From assembly GCA_963575745.1 (NCBI GenBank), contig CAUYUJ010000667.1, positions 46,845 to 110,844 of the forward strand: 64,000 nucleotides of DNA, given 5' to 3'. Position numbers and translations under genes: made by a program. The stretch is from Prorocentrum cordatum. Taxonomy: Eukaryota > Sar > Dinophyceae > Prorocentrales > Prorocentraceae. Shown piece after piece: positions 39,167-49,225 of the stretch. Below the pieces are notes generated by a model. It was not told where the DNA came from. It was given only the letters and a program-made list of their open reading frames with translations, and made no database searches. Position 1 is the first letter of the stretch. Each line of letters starts with the position of its first letter.

Positions 39167-39913
39167 ATGTGCGATGCTCTCGCGGTTGTCGAAGACGCCG
39201 ACCCGCGCGGAAGGCGAATCCGATGTGTTTCCGGGGTCAAGCGGTCCATCGAGTATGTGTCAATCCAGCTCCTGAGCAGCACTGGCGAGCTGGTAGATGA
39301 CGAGAGGCCCGCGACACCAGACCCCTACCTGCCTGACGTCAGCAAGCGGCAGTGGGAGGCCAAAGTTGTGGCCTGGCGCAGGGAGATGTCACAACTGCTT
39401 GACGCAGTGCCAATTGGTGCGACGGAGTTGGCAGCGGCCGAAGAGCTCGGCGTCTGGGTAGAGCCCTCGCCGCCCGCCGTGCGCGGCTGTCGAGCTCTCC
39501 TGCAAGATGGAAACTGCATACTGCTTGCATACAGCATCCTGACGCAAGACTTCTGCGGATCGACCGACTATTGTGCGCGATTTCCCGTTCGTCGAGGCGC
39601 GGAGCGCCGCTACGCCGACGTCGCCGACCACTTCGGCTTCTCTCTGGCCGTCGCGCGCCAGCAGGCTTCGCGGCAGGGTGCATGCCCACTCGTGCCCGGG
39701 AAGTATTTCTGTCATATGCGGAGGCATTGCTGCGCTGCGGCAGTCCTTTCAGGGGCAGATTCGGTTGTCGTGTGGAGAGGTTTCAGCAGGCACGTTCTGC
39801 CGACGGCACAGCGGGTGCGCCGCGTCGAGGAAGTCGAGGGCGCGCTGTTGCACATAACTTACAGCGGTGAGGGCGCACTCGGCGTCGATTTAACAGCTGG
39901 GCGGAAATCCTGA
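39167..39913 (+). CDS. G11: OTU-like cysteine peptidase candidate (copy B)
   Basis: 248 residues, open throughout. DGNC is conserved, followed by ILLAYS rather than MLLAYS. Other replacements relative to copy A include W to R early, P to S after DFCG, and C to Y in ERRYAD. Identical to copy C. Conservation of DGNC across diverged copies is compatible with function. Confidence 0.5.
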   Translation: MCDALAVVEDADPRGRRIRCVSGVKRSIEYVSIQLLSSTGELVDDERPATPDPYLPDVSKRQWEAKVVAWRREMSQLLDAVPIGATELAAAEELGVWVEPSPPAVRGCRALLQDGNCILLAYSILTQDFCGSTDYCARFPVRRGAERRYADVADHFGFSLAVARQQASRQGACPLVPGKYFCHMRRHCCAAAVLSGADSVVVWRGFSRHVLPTAQRVRRVEEVEGALLHITYSGEGALGVDLTAGRKS

Positions 39914-40158
39914 AGACCGCGGCCGGCAGTTTTCCCCCGAGATGCGCTCGCGCCGCCCCGGGTGATAAATGCATCACATCCAGAGAGGGATAGTGTTGAC
40001 AAGGAGTAAAGCGAATAGGGTTACATAATGATATCACGAGATAGAATACGATATCAAATATATTCTCTCGTAATTACCTGAACATCGAGGCCACCTTCCA
40101 CTCGCCGTCGCGATTCGTCGATTGCCGCTCGCTTCATCGGCTCAGGATTCTAGCAAAC
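39914..40158. other. G11-G10 intergenic stretch, copy B, holding the duplication join
   Basis: No gene. Diagnostic bases switch here from copy C-like (TAGTGTTGAC near 39992; ATCACGAG near 40035; ATCGAGG near 40088) to copy A-like (GGCCACC near 40093), so the join of the recent duplication or crossover lies in about 40040-40095. A degenerate TTTTCCCCC hairpin lies at 39930-39970. Confidence 0.7.
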
Positions 40159-40255
40159 GTGGCTCGGCATTGCCGGCCTGTTTTGATTTCTCCGCTTTTT
40201 CCCTGATTGTGGATCAGCATTGCTGTCCTGTAACCCTTCTGTCGCATTTCGTGTC
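40159..40255 (+). promoter_or_regulatory. G10 leader with two hairpins (copy B)
   Basis: Hairpins at 40159-40180 and 40209-40230, unchanged from copy A. Confidence 0.8.
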
Positions 40256-42067
40256 ATGGCCGCCGACGACCAGCGCGTTTCTGCCACCCATGCGTGCCTC
40301 AGCTTGGCTCTGAACGCATTGGGAGCACACGTGCCGACCAGCGTGCGAGGCCCATTCCGCGCGCTCGAGCATGGGAACCAATGGCTGTCACATCTCGGCT
40401 TCGCCCTGATCCGGCAGCCGCGGGGTCCGACTGGTCCAGGGCGTTACGTCAAGTGGGAGCCGCCGCGGCGCGAAGCTGGATTGGCCGCGAGCGTGGGCCA
40501 CTTCGCGGCCGTCATCCTGCGGCCCGGCAGCGCCACTGTGATAGACCGCCGAGCAGGTCTGCCAGCGGTTCGCGAGTGGTTGGCGTGGGGCGACATTCCG
40601 GACGTCGAGGAGCACAAGTGGTTCTTGTTGGTGGAGCTCGGCGCGCGGAGGCCGGGGCCCGAGGGCGGCCGCCCTCTTCCATGGGGCGCGACTTCTGGAA
40701 TTATCGAAGCTCATAGGCTGGACGCACTCATCCGTCGGCGCGCGGCTCGCGAACGAGCGACCCCCTATGGGCTGGCGTCATCGTCGGGCTCGCTCGCGCC
40801 GCTGGAGGCTGCCCGGGTATCAGCGAACCGAGAGGAGGCAATGCGGCGCAGAGCTTCGCGTCTGTTCTGCCCGTTGCCGCCGGTGGGGTGGCCCGGCACT
40901 CAGGTGCCCCAAGTCCCGTGCGATTTCTCCCTCGAGCTGCCGCGTCTTCCGAAGATCCGCTTGCTCGAGCGACTCAACGCTCACCCTCGGGACTCCCAGT
41001 TGCACTTCGTCGAAGAGTCGCACGCCTATTACATTAGCGGCGCGCGAACGCATGGGTCGGTCACGGGATTGATACATGAGTACTGCAGTGTTTTCGACGC
41101 TGGCGCTGTGATTGGGAAGATGCGGAGCGGGCGGAACTGGCCGCGACCTGATTATTTGCGCCACCCTCGCCCGGAAGACGTGGTCGCGGAGCTGCGGGCC
41201 ACGGCGGAGGCTGCTCGCTTGCACGAGTTACTTGTTTCGCACGGGGCTTGCGACGCCGAGATCTGCGCCGAGATGAAGGCAACTGCGAGAGCGGCCCCCC
41301 ACTTGGCAAACCATCTGGAAAGTCTATCTCTCTCGGATCACGAGATCGTGGAGAAATGGCGCCTGAACAAAGAAGAGGCGGCTAGGCGGGGCACCTGGAT
41401 GCACTGGACGTTCGAGGCCCACCTCAACCGCGTTCCGGTGCCCCGCGATGCCGTCGAGTTCCAGTTGTTCTTGAAATTCTTGGGCGCGCTGAAAGGTCTG
41501 GTGGCTTTCCGCGCCGAGTGGGCCATCTTCGCCGAGCACGAGGGGCTCGCTGGGTCAATCGACTTCGTGGCTCGAGACTCTGCGGGCAGCCTGTACATAT
41601 ACGATTGGAAGCGGGCGAATAATTTACGTTCGAAGTTCACGAACCCATGGGGGAATATGAAGTTTCCATTAAGCCGATTGTCAGACTGCCAGGGAAATCA
41701 TTACCGGGTGCAGCTTAACATCTACAGGTGGATGTTGGAACATTACTACGGCGCCCGCGTGGCCGCGATGTATGTGGTCTGCCTTCATCCGGACACCGGC
41801 GACCAGCCATTTGTGGACGACGTGCCGGTGATCCCAGAGATCGAGGAGCTCATGGCCATTCAACGCACGAGGTCCCGAGAGTTGCGGGCAATGGCGTCGG
41901 AATACACCCGGGAGATAGACCCTCTGGGCGGCTGGCCGCGGCCAGTCGTGGCGGCGCGCATGCCTTATTGCCTGAGCACCGCGGCCAATTTCGATCGCGC
42001 CTTTCGCCAGATGTCAGTGGACGTCGCGCACTGGCGTTGCCGTTGCGACTGTGCGCCGTTCTCTTGA
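40256..42067 (+). CDS. G10: cysteine-peptidase-like plus PD-(D/E)XK nuclease (copy B)
   Basis: 603 residues, differing from copy A only at two visible sites (ATVEA to ATAEA; LLLKF to LFLKF). All candidate catalytic residues (C14, H82, D97; E421, D436, D450, K452, Q486) are kept. It is probably functional if transcribed. Confidence 0.75.
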   Translation: MAADDQRVSATHACLSLALNALGAHVPTSVRGPFRALEHGNQWLSHLGFALIRQPRGPTGPGRYVKWEPPRREAGLAASVGHFAAVILRPGSATVIDRRAGLPAVREWLAWGDIPDVEEHKWFLLVELGARRPGPEGGRPLPWGATSGIIEAHRLDALIRRRAARERATPYGLASSSGSLAPLEAARVSANREEAMRRRASRLFCPLPPVGWPGTQVPQVPCDFSLELPRLPKIRLLERLNAHPRDSQLHFVEESHAYYISGARTHGSVTGLIHEYCSVFDAGAVIGKMRSGRNWPRPDYLRHPRPEDVVAELRATAEAARLHELLVSHGACDAEICAEMKATARAAPHLANHLESLSLSDHEIVEKWRLNKEEAARRGTWMHWTFEAHLNRVPVPRDAVEFQLFLKFLGALKGLVAFRAEWAIFAEHEGLAGSIDFVARDSAGSLYIYDWKRANNLRSKFTNPWGNMKFPLSRLSDCQGNHYRVQLNIYRWMLEHYYGARVAAMYVVCLHPDTGDQPFVDDVPVIPEIEELMAIQRTRSRELRAMASEYTREIDPLGGWPRPVVAARMPYCLSTAANFDRAFRQMSVDVAHWRCRCDCAPFS

Positions 42068-42473
42068 GGTGCCGTTGCCATTGCCGAATGCCAACTGGCA
42101 GCGGATGAAAATGGCGCGCGTGGGCTCTGCGGGAGCCACGCTGACAGCCGCGTGCTCTCAACTTCCGCAGAAGTAGCGATGCCCTCGCATGAAGGAGTGC
42201 GTGGATGCGACGCTTGCGTAGCCAAAAAAAGAAATTGTTATGTGTATCAACAACAGCCGAAGCGGAGAGGGACACCCAGAGATATCATATATCCCATGCC
42301 ATCATTGCAAAGAGTAAATGCCGACGCAAGTTGCGCTACCCAACAGGCGACGCGCGCAAAGTCCGCTCGGGAGTAGCATGGAATATGATTTTTCCCCAGC
42401 TCGCGTTTCGGCGATGCGCGGGGGGAAAAATCAGCACGGCCGTTCGCTTCATCGGCTCAGGATTTTAGCAAAC
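42068..42473. other. G10-G12 intergenic stretch, copy B
   Basis: No gene. The perfect 11-bp GATTTTTCCCC hairpin is at 42387-42397 and 42422-42432. Confidence 0.65.
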
Positions 42474-42571
42474 GTGGCTCGGCATTGTCGGCCTGCTTTG
42501 ACTTCCCCGCTCTTTCCCTGATTGTGGATCAGCATTGCTGTCCTGTGATCTCTCTGACGTGCCTCGGCGCC
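42474..42571 (+). promoter_or_regulatory. G12 leader with two hairpins (copy B)
   Basis: Hairpins at 42474-42495 and 42524-42545, unchanged from copy A. Confidence 0.8.
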
Positions 42572-43411
42572 ATGGCCACCGACGACCAGCGCGCTGCCAG
42601 TTCTCCATTTCTGAGCTCGCAGTCCCCTGAGGTGGGCGTCCCGACGCCTGGCGGGAGGGCTCGCCAGCGGCGCGCGTACTCTGGCGCCCGCTCGCTGACG
42701 CCGGCGCGCAGGAAGCTTCGACTGTCCTCGCGGGCTGCGCGCGCGGCTGCAGCGCGAACACCTTCATCGTCTCCGGAAAGAGACGACGCCGCTGACATCG
42801 AGACTTTCGCGCTGATGGTATCGAAGATCTCAAATGAAGCATTCGATTCTATTATGGCATGCTTCCCTTCCTTGCGGAGACGGGCATTAGCGCGTGTTTT
42901 CGCATTGGATCAACATATTCGCCAAGACAAAACGTTCATCCTCGTGAAACCTTTCAGTTCGAGCGGGCCCAGGGCCTCGCGTGGCCCGCACGGTGCCGGA
43001 CTGCCCGGAGTCCTCGCTGTTGTGCCTTGCTGGTTTCAGCCTGCCAACGCAGAACTTGCCTCGGTGACAGCCCCCAGCCCTGTTCACGATCGCTGTTTCC
43101 TTTGCGGGATGGACGACGGCGACGTCGACGGCATCGGCCACTATCTGGAAGGGTGCGTGGCCACGGTGAGATCATTTCCTTTCCCCGAATTGATGCATTT
43201 GCGCGCAGCGACCTCCGCGTGGGCCATGTTGGCGCAGCGATTGAAACATCGCGGCGACGTCTTCGCATGCGCGCGGTGCAGCGGAGTCTGCGTCGCCTGG
43301 GAAGACACCCTGAACATAGATTTCACCGCCGATATGCTCAGACTGCACCGGCGACACGCGGCTGAAGAGCAAGCAGGGACGTCGGCCGACTCGCGCCCGC
43401 GACTGGACTAG
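42572..43411 (+). CDS. G12: zinc-finger protein (copy B)
   Basis: 279 residues, identical in protein sequence to copy A. It carries the same C2HC finger and second CxxC. It sits between G10 and G13 in the same orientation, each with its own hairpin leader. Confidence 0.6.
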   Translation: MATDDQRAASSPFLSSQSPEVGVPTPGGRARQRRAYSGARSLTPARRKLRLSSRAARAAAARTPSSSPERDDAADIETFALMVSKISNEAFDSIMACFPSLRRRALARVFALDQHIRQDKTFILVKPFSSSGPRASRGPHGAGLPGVLAVVPCWFQPANAELASVTAPSPVHDRCFLCGMDDGDVDGIGHYLEGCVATVRSFPFPELMHLRAATSAWAMLAQRLKHRGDVFACARCSGVCVAWEDTLNIDFTADMLRLHRRHAAEEQAGTSADSRPRLD

Positions 43412-43677
43412 GGGGGATGCGGCGGCGCTGACGCCATTGCGCGGCCCTCAGTCGAGAGCGGGCCGTGACTTCCGATCGAACCTTTGCGTAGACAAAATCG
43501 CGACTTCTCAATCATCTCAATATTTTCTCCTCGCCTTCACACGTGCCCAACGTGGCGCGGGGCCTTCATGTCGCTTGATATCCCCCATTGCCTAGCTCTT
43601 ACATATTCGACGGCAGCGCCGCTGATGGATCGTTGCCTATCTCTTCATCACCCTACGGCTCAAGACATGCATTCCCC
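43412..43677. other. G12-G13 intergenic stretch, copy B
   Basis: No gene. GGCTCAAG lies 13 nt before the first G13 hairpin. Confidence 0.5.
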
Positions 43678-43780
43678 GTGGGTCGGCTCTGCCGCCCTGT
43701 GTTTTCTCTGCAATCTCACCCGTGGGTCGGCCTTGCCGCCCTGTTTTGTTTTCTCCTACCACCTTTCTGCGCTATCTCAC
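43678..43780 (+). promoter_or_regulatory. G13 leader with two hairpins (copy B)
   Basis: Hairpins at 43678-43699 and 43722-43743, unchanged from copy A. Confidence 0.75.
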
Positions 43781-46027
43781 ATGCGCGGCGCGCCCGCTCG
43801 CCAGGAGCAGGACGGTGCCAGGCTCGCGCCGGCGCCGGCTCGGAGACGAATCAGAAGCAAGAGCACGGCGGACGACGTCGGCGAGGGCTGGGTTTGCCTC
43901 GCGGCCGAGCAGCGCCAGCCCCACGAGCTCGCGGACGTGGGCTCGGCGGATGCACCTGAATCCCCGAGCGGCGACGAGGGCGAAACAGCAGTGCGCGCAG
44001 AGTTGTTCGAGCGCCTGGAAAAGGAAGTCAAGAGTTACGCTGCGGGGGTGACGCTCCTGCGCCCCAAGCGGGACAGCGAGGGCGTCAAACTGAAATTTGC
44101 TTGCGGCCTATGCCCGTTCCGATCGTTCACGACGCAGGCGCTCTTGGCCTCGCACGTCTCCAAGTATCACCTCAGAAAGACGCGCTTCGTGGCCTCGGGC
44201 ACGAAGCAGTTCAATGCCGTGTGCGCGTTGTTCGACAACGACCGGCTCCTGCGAGCTCCAACAGGGAACCTGCTGAAGCGATCTGCGACGATCCTGCGGG
44301 AGACAGTATCTCCTGCTGTTCATCGCGGACAGAACGCCATTGACAAGGACATCGTCCTGGTCCTCGACGACGACGGGCCGTCGTATCAAAACAAGGCAGC
44401 AGTCGGGCAAAATCTCGCGTGCAGACGAGTGGGGTACACATAATATACCCGTGGCTTCGCCGATATCCTGTTGCAGGAGTCCTTGCGCCATCATGGGCGC
44501 GTTCGCCCGACGATGCTGCGGACGTGCGCTCGCGTCGTGGAGCAGGGCTCCGAGCTGAGCAGCATGTTGCCGACGCGCGTTGATCACTGGCTGAAGCTTA
44601 TGGAAGACGCGTTCAACAGCGCGCACGTAGAGAGGCGCAGCACTGCGTTGATGGAAGAATGCCACCGGCATGAGGAATTCCTCCACGTCTCCATGGACGC
44701 CACTATCCGCATTCTGCGCAGGGTCAAGGGCCAGGCGGATTATCGGTCCGCACAAGCAGTGCGCGACGCTGCACCCGTGCCGGACGTGGACGCCAAGCGC
44801 CGCGTCCTGACTCTCGCGGGCAGGACGGGCGCGGCGCTCGGTGTTTTCCTGACGAAGGACGAAGGCGCTGATGAAATAGCTGAGGCCATTGCAGCTCGTT
44901 GGTCGGCGGCGTGCAGATTGCAGACGGCGTCCGTCGCCAGTGACCAGCCGAGCAGCGCGCTATTCCGCGCCTTGCGAGGTTCATGTTTTCCTGGACTATC
45001 AGTCTTGAGTCTCGACCCAGTTCATCTGCCCATCACGTACGAGGAGACGCACTGGAGAAAAAAGACGGTGGGATCGCGACTATTGCGGATTCTAATGGCC
45101 AAGTTTACGAAGGTGGATTGCACGCTACCCGCGCAATACTGGGGGGCGCCGTTCGACGGGACGAACGCCCCAGCTCTGCGGCCAATAGAAGAGCGCGCGC
45201 GAGCACAGATACTCGATCATTCATTCGCGAAGTCGCGAGCTCAACATGTGATCGACCACGTGAACGCCGAGCTGCCATGGAAAACAACGCATGAGTTCAT
45301 CGAGTCTATCGCCGCGCTGAGCGCGTTGGTTCCAGAAGAGCTTGCTCGCCGCACCCACGTGAACAACGTTCAACTCAAGAGGTTGCTTTACAATGCGACC
45401 GCCCCTGCTCGCATGCAATGGTTCTTCAATAATCAGCGATTCAGGCATTCCTTGCCGGCGGCGCGCTTGGCTCTGTTGGGGTCTGGCACGTCCGTCAACG
45501 AATCCTTCAACCACGAGATCAACACGTGGTTTCGCAACCAGGGGGACATCTACGCTTCGACGGCGGAGCTTCAACTTAGGATTGGGTTTCTGGGGAAGCT
45601 GCAAGCCCACAGTTGCGCGCTGTATTCCCCGACGCTGCGGCAGCTGCGACAGGCCAACGTGCTATCGCGAAGCATTATGGCCTGGGCTTTTCCCCGAGAT
45701 GACTGGAAGAGTTACTGCGCGCTCCAGGCGCAGTGCGGCACCGACGTCCTGGCGCCTGCACGACTTCCGCTCCGCGAAGCCCGACAAAGAGTCGCGCGGC
45801 TGATTGCCGAGCGCGCTGCGTGCGTTCGGGGGAAGCCAGCGGCGCGCGAGGCCGCGCCTGCCGGGCGGCGCGGTGCTCAGAAGAAGCCCGCTGCAAGGGC
45901 GCTCTTGGACAGTCTGCGCGATCGTAGAGAGCCTAGGATCAAGAGAACAGCTTTCACTTTGAAGCGCAAGCCTGCGTCGCGCGGGGCCCCTGGCCAGGCT
46001 CCCGCCGCGCGCACTTGCCAGCGGTGA
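43781..46027 (+). CDS. G13: C2H2 plus DDE-type transposase-like protein with in-frame TAA (copy B)
   Basis: Same organisation as 23321-25567. The in-frame TAA is at 44441-44443 and the 48-base GT-AG candidate at 44429-44476. The protein differs from copy A by one replacement near the C-terminus (ARACQR to ARTCQR). The finger and the three candidate acids are conserved. Confidence 0.55.
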
Positions 46028-46670
46028 CTTGGCAATCTGTGTTGAGGACACTGCTATATAGAAAAGTTGGACATCTTGCATGTAATATATATTTGATAAA
46101 ACATGCATATGTGCGTACATCGGGGATAGTTTGCTGGCGTATGTCCGCAGAGGCGCTTGTGCGGACATATCCGGCGTACCTACGATTACCACAGCGATGA
46201 CGACGACGAGTATGATGGTGGTAATGGCGATGCTGCTGATGATGCTGATGGTGATGTGGAGGAGGAGGAGGTGACGCGGAGGAAGAGGGATATAATGAGG
46301 AGGACGAGGAGCAGCATGAGGAGGATGAGCGAACGACCACCGCGGCGGACAGCGTCCGGGCCTATCTAAAACCGGGTGGGCGAGGCCGTGGCCTCGAACA
46401 TCTGGCGCGTCTGGGCAACGTGAAATGCATGAGGAGGACGAGGAGCATGCGGATGCTGAAACGATGATGCTGATAATGATGAGCAGGGGGGGAGGAAGGC
46501 GGAGGAGGAGGAGGAGGAGGAATGGGAGGGGGAGAAGGAGGAGGAGAAGGAGGATGAGGAGGAAGATATGAAGAGTGAGTGGGAGAACGCGAGTAGAGAG
46601 GGAACGCACATTATACCACAATGATCCCCTCACATGATTGGAGATCTTTCCAGTACAATATGTTGAATTA
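46028..46670. repeat. Purine-rich tracts, copy B
   Basis: As 25568-26218, with the AT run eight bases shorter. No gene is seen. Confidence 0.7.
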
Positions 46671-47714
46671 TTTTAATTATTTATGTTGATTCAATTAATC
46701 TGCAGATATTAATTAAATTAATTGAATTAATTGAATTAATTTACTTAATTTCATTAATTAAATTAATTTTCTGGGCTCCTCCTGGGGAGCCTCAGGCGAG
46801 AGCTGAGAGCAGCAGAATTAATGTAATTAATTTAATTAATACACGTATATAAATTAAGTTAACTAAATTAATTCTGTTGCTCTGAGCGCTCGCCGGAGCC
46901 TGCAGGGGAACCCAGGAAATTAATTAAATTAATTAAATTAATTAAACTAATTGAATTAATTGAATTAATTTAATAATTTAATTAATTTAATTAATTTAAT
47001 TAATTTCCTGGGCTCCGCTGGGGATGCCTCAGGCGAGCGCTGAGAGCAGCAGAATTAATTTAATTAATTTAATTAATCTACGTAGATTAATTAAATTAAT
47101 TAAACGAATTAAATTAATTCGGCTGCTCTGAGCGCTCGCCGGAGCCTGCAGGAGAACCCAGTAAATTAATTAAATGAATTGAATTCATTGAATAAATTGA
47201 ATTAATTGAATAAATTGAATTAATTTAATAATTTAATTAATTTAATTAATTTAATTAATTCAATTAATTTCCTGGGCTCCTCTGGGGATGCCTGAGGCGA
47301 GCGCTGAGAGCAGCAGGATTAATTTAATTAATTTAATTAATCTACGTAATTTAATTAATATAATTAATTTCCTGGGCTCCTCTGGGGACGCCTGAGGCGA
47401 GCGCTGAGAGCAGCGGAATTAATTGAATTAATTTAATTAATCTACGTAGATTAATTAAATTAATTAAACTAATTAAATTAATTCGGCTGCTCCGAGCGCT
47501 CGCCGGAGCCTGCAGGGGAACCCAGTAAATTAATTAAATTAATTAATTACTTTAAATTTCCTGGGCTCCCCTGGGGAGGCCTCAGGCGAGCGCTGAGAGC
47601 AGCGGAATTAATTTAATTAATTTAATTAATCTACGTAGATTAATCAAATTAATTAAACTAATTAAATTAATTCAGCTGCTCTGAGCGCTCGACGGAAGCC
47701 TCCCCGGAGGAGAC
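46671..47714. repeat. Alternating AT-palindrome / GC-module array, copy B
   Basis: Same arrangement of forward and inverted GC modules and TACGTA-centred AT palindromes as 26219-27262. Confidence 0.85.
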
Positions 47715-47754
47715 AAGGGCGTTCGCCAGACTTCAGAGTGCGACTTAATCTGCG

Positions 47755-47927
47755 CTGTATGTTCTACCCAGAGGCCCCCTGGCGTCCGCCAAAGAGGGCG
47801 TGCTGGGTACAACATAACTGGCGGTATATGTTGCACCCAGCGGCCCCCTGGCGTCGGCCAGAGGGCGTGTTGGGTACAACGTAACTGGCGGGTTATGTTG
47901 TACCCAGAGGCCCCTTGGCGGTCGCCA
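47755..47927. repeat. Short tandem repeat with palindromic units, copy B
   Basis: Same as 27303-27475. Confidence 0.7.
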
Positions 47928-47954
47928 GACGGCCACTGGATGCTCACCAGGCAA

Positions 47955-48157
47955 ACCTATCGCAAAGCAGCGTTTGCGATAGGTGCGCGCGGAGGCCCGT
48001 CAACCCCTCCAGCTGGGTTTTAAAAACCCGTCTGGGGCACAATACAGCCGCCGGAGAGCCCCAAGGAGGCTCTAGCAGGGCTCCAGTGGAGCTCTGGAAT
48101 GCCACGGGATGCCCCCCGGGCACACCTATCGCAAAGCAGCGTTTGCGATAGGTGTGC
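47955..48157. repeat. Two reverse-oriented ACCTATCGCAAA hairpins, copy B
   Basis: Hairpins at 47955-47984 and 48120-48157. Confidence 0.85.
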
Positions 48158-49071
48158 GCGGGGCCCTGTCAAAGCCCCCCAATTAATTTGTGAATGCCCT
48201 TATGGAGCTCTTGGGAGCCACTGGACAGCCCAGAGAAGGCTCCAGCAAGACCAGGAAGCTCAAGAAAGCCCAAAGGAGCCCAAGACGGCCCTTCAGGAAC
48301 ACTGAACAGCCCAACAACTTACCAGATGAGGTCTATGTGATCACTCTGTTTCCAAAAGTGAAAACGAAAGGCGTCACAGGTGACAGCATTCCTCTTCGTC
48401 GTCGTCGTCGCCGTCGTCGTCGTCCTCCTCCTCGTCCTGTTCTCCCTAGTCATCGTCACCTTCATCCTCGTCCTCCACATGATCACCATACCCTGGCTTT
48501 CGGAGCTCTCTTGAAGTCATCTTGGGGTTCTCTTGTGGCCTTTTAGGCTTGCGAAGGCCCTCTGGGGGTTCGCCTGGAAGCCCCCCAAAGACCGAGAGAG
48601 CCACCAGAGGGGCTGCAGGGGTATCAACAACATTTTTTCGCAAGCCGCAAGAGGCCTCAAAATTGCTCCACGAGAGCCCCAAGAGAGCTCTAAGGAAGAG
48701 TTCGAAAAAGCTCTAGATAGCCAAAGCTATTGTTTGAAAGCGCTGCCGCGTTCCGCCCCAAATAGCTCGGACCCTCATGATGCCCTCTTGGGATTGAGCT
48801 CGACGCCGCAGCATTGCGCGTCGAGACTTATCGCGGCTCTCTTGACGCTCTACGGGAGAACCCCACGAAACCCTAATTAACTCACAGTGGCGCTGCAGAT
48901 AGCGCGTTAGTCATATAGCACATTCGCGACATCATAACCCGAGCCGATGATCGTATTCTTTAATATCGGTGATTATAGCGCACGTCCTAGCAGCTAATCG
49001 TCCCTATCGCCTCTGTTATCGGCGCGGTCCGAATTGCAGCTGTATCTCCCTCGAGATATTGTCTCTTTGGC
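48158..49071. other. Intergenic stretch before G1, copy B
   Basis: No gene. Same degenerate repeats and TCG/TCC patch as 27706-28619. Confidence 0.5.
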
Positions 49072-49225
49072 GTGGCTCGGTTTTGCCGGCCTGTCATTCT
49101 ACTTCTTGCGCGGCTCGGCATTTCCGGCCTATCAATATACCCCTTACGTGGCTCGGCATTGCCGGCCTGCTTTTGCATTATCCCGTTTCTGTTCGTGGCT
49201 CGGCATTGCCGGCCTGGTCTCCGCC
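49072..49225 (+). promoter_or_regulatory. G1 leader with four hairpins (copy B/C border)
   Basis: Hairpins at 49072-49093, 49110-49131, 49148-49169 and 49195-49216, unchanged from 28620-28773. Confidence 0.8.
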
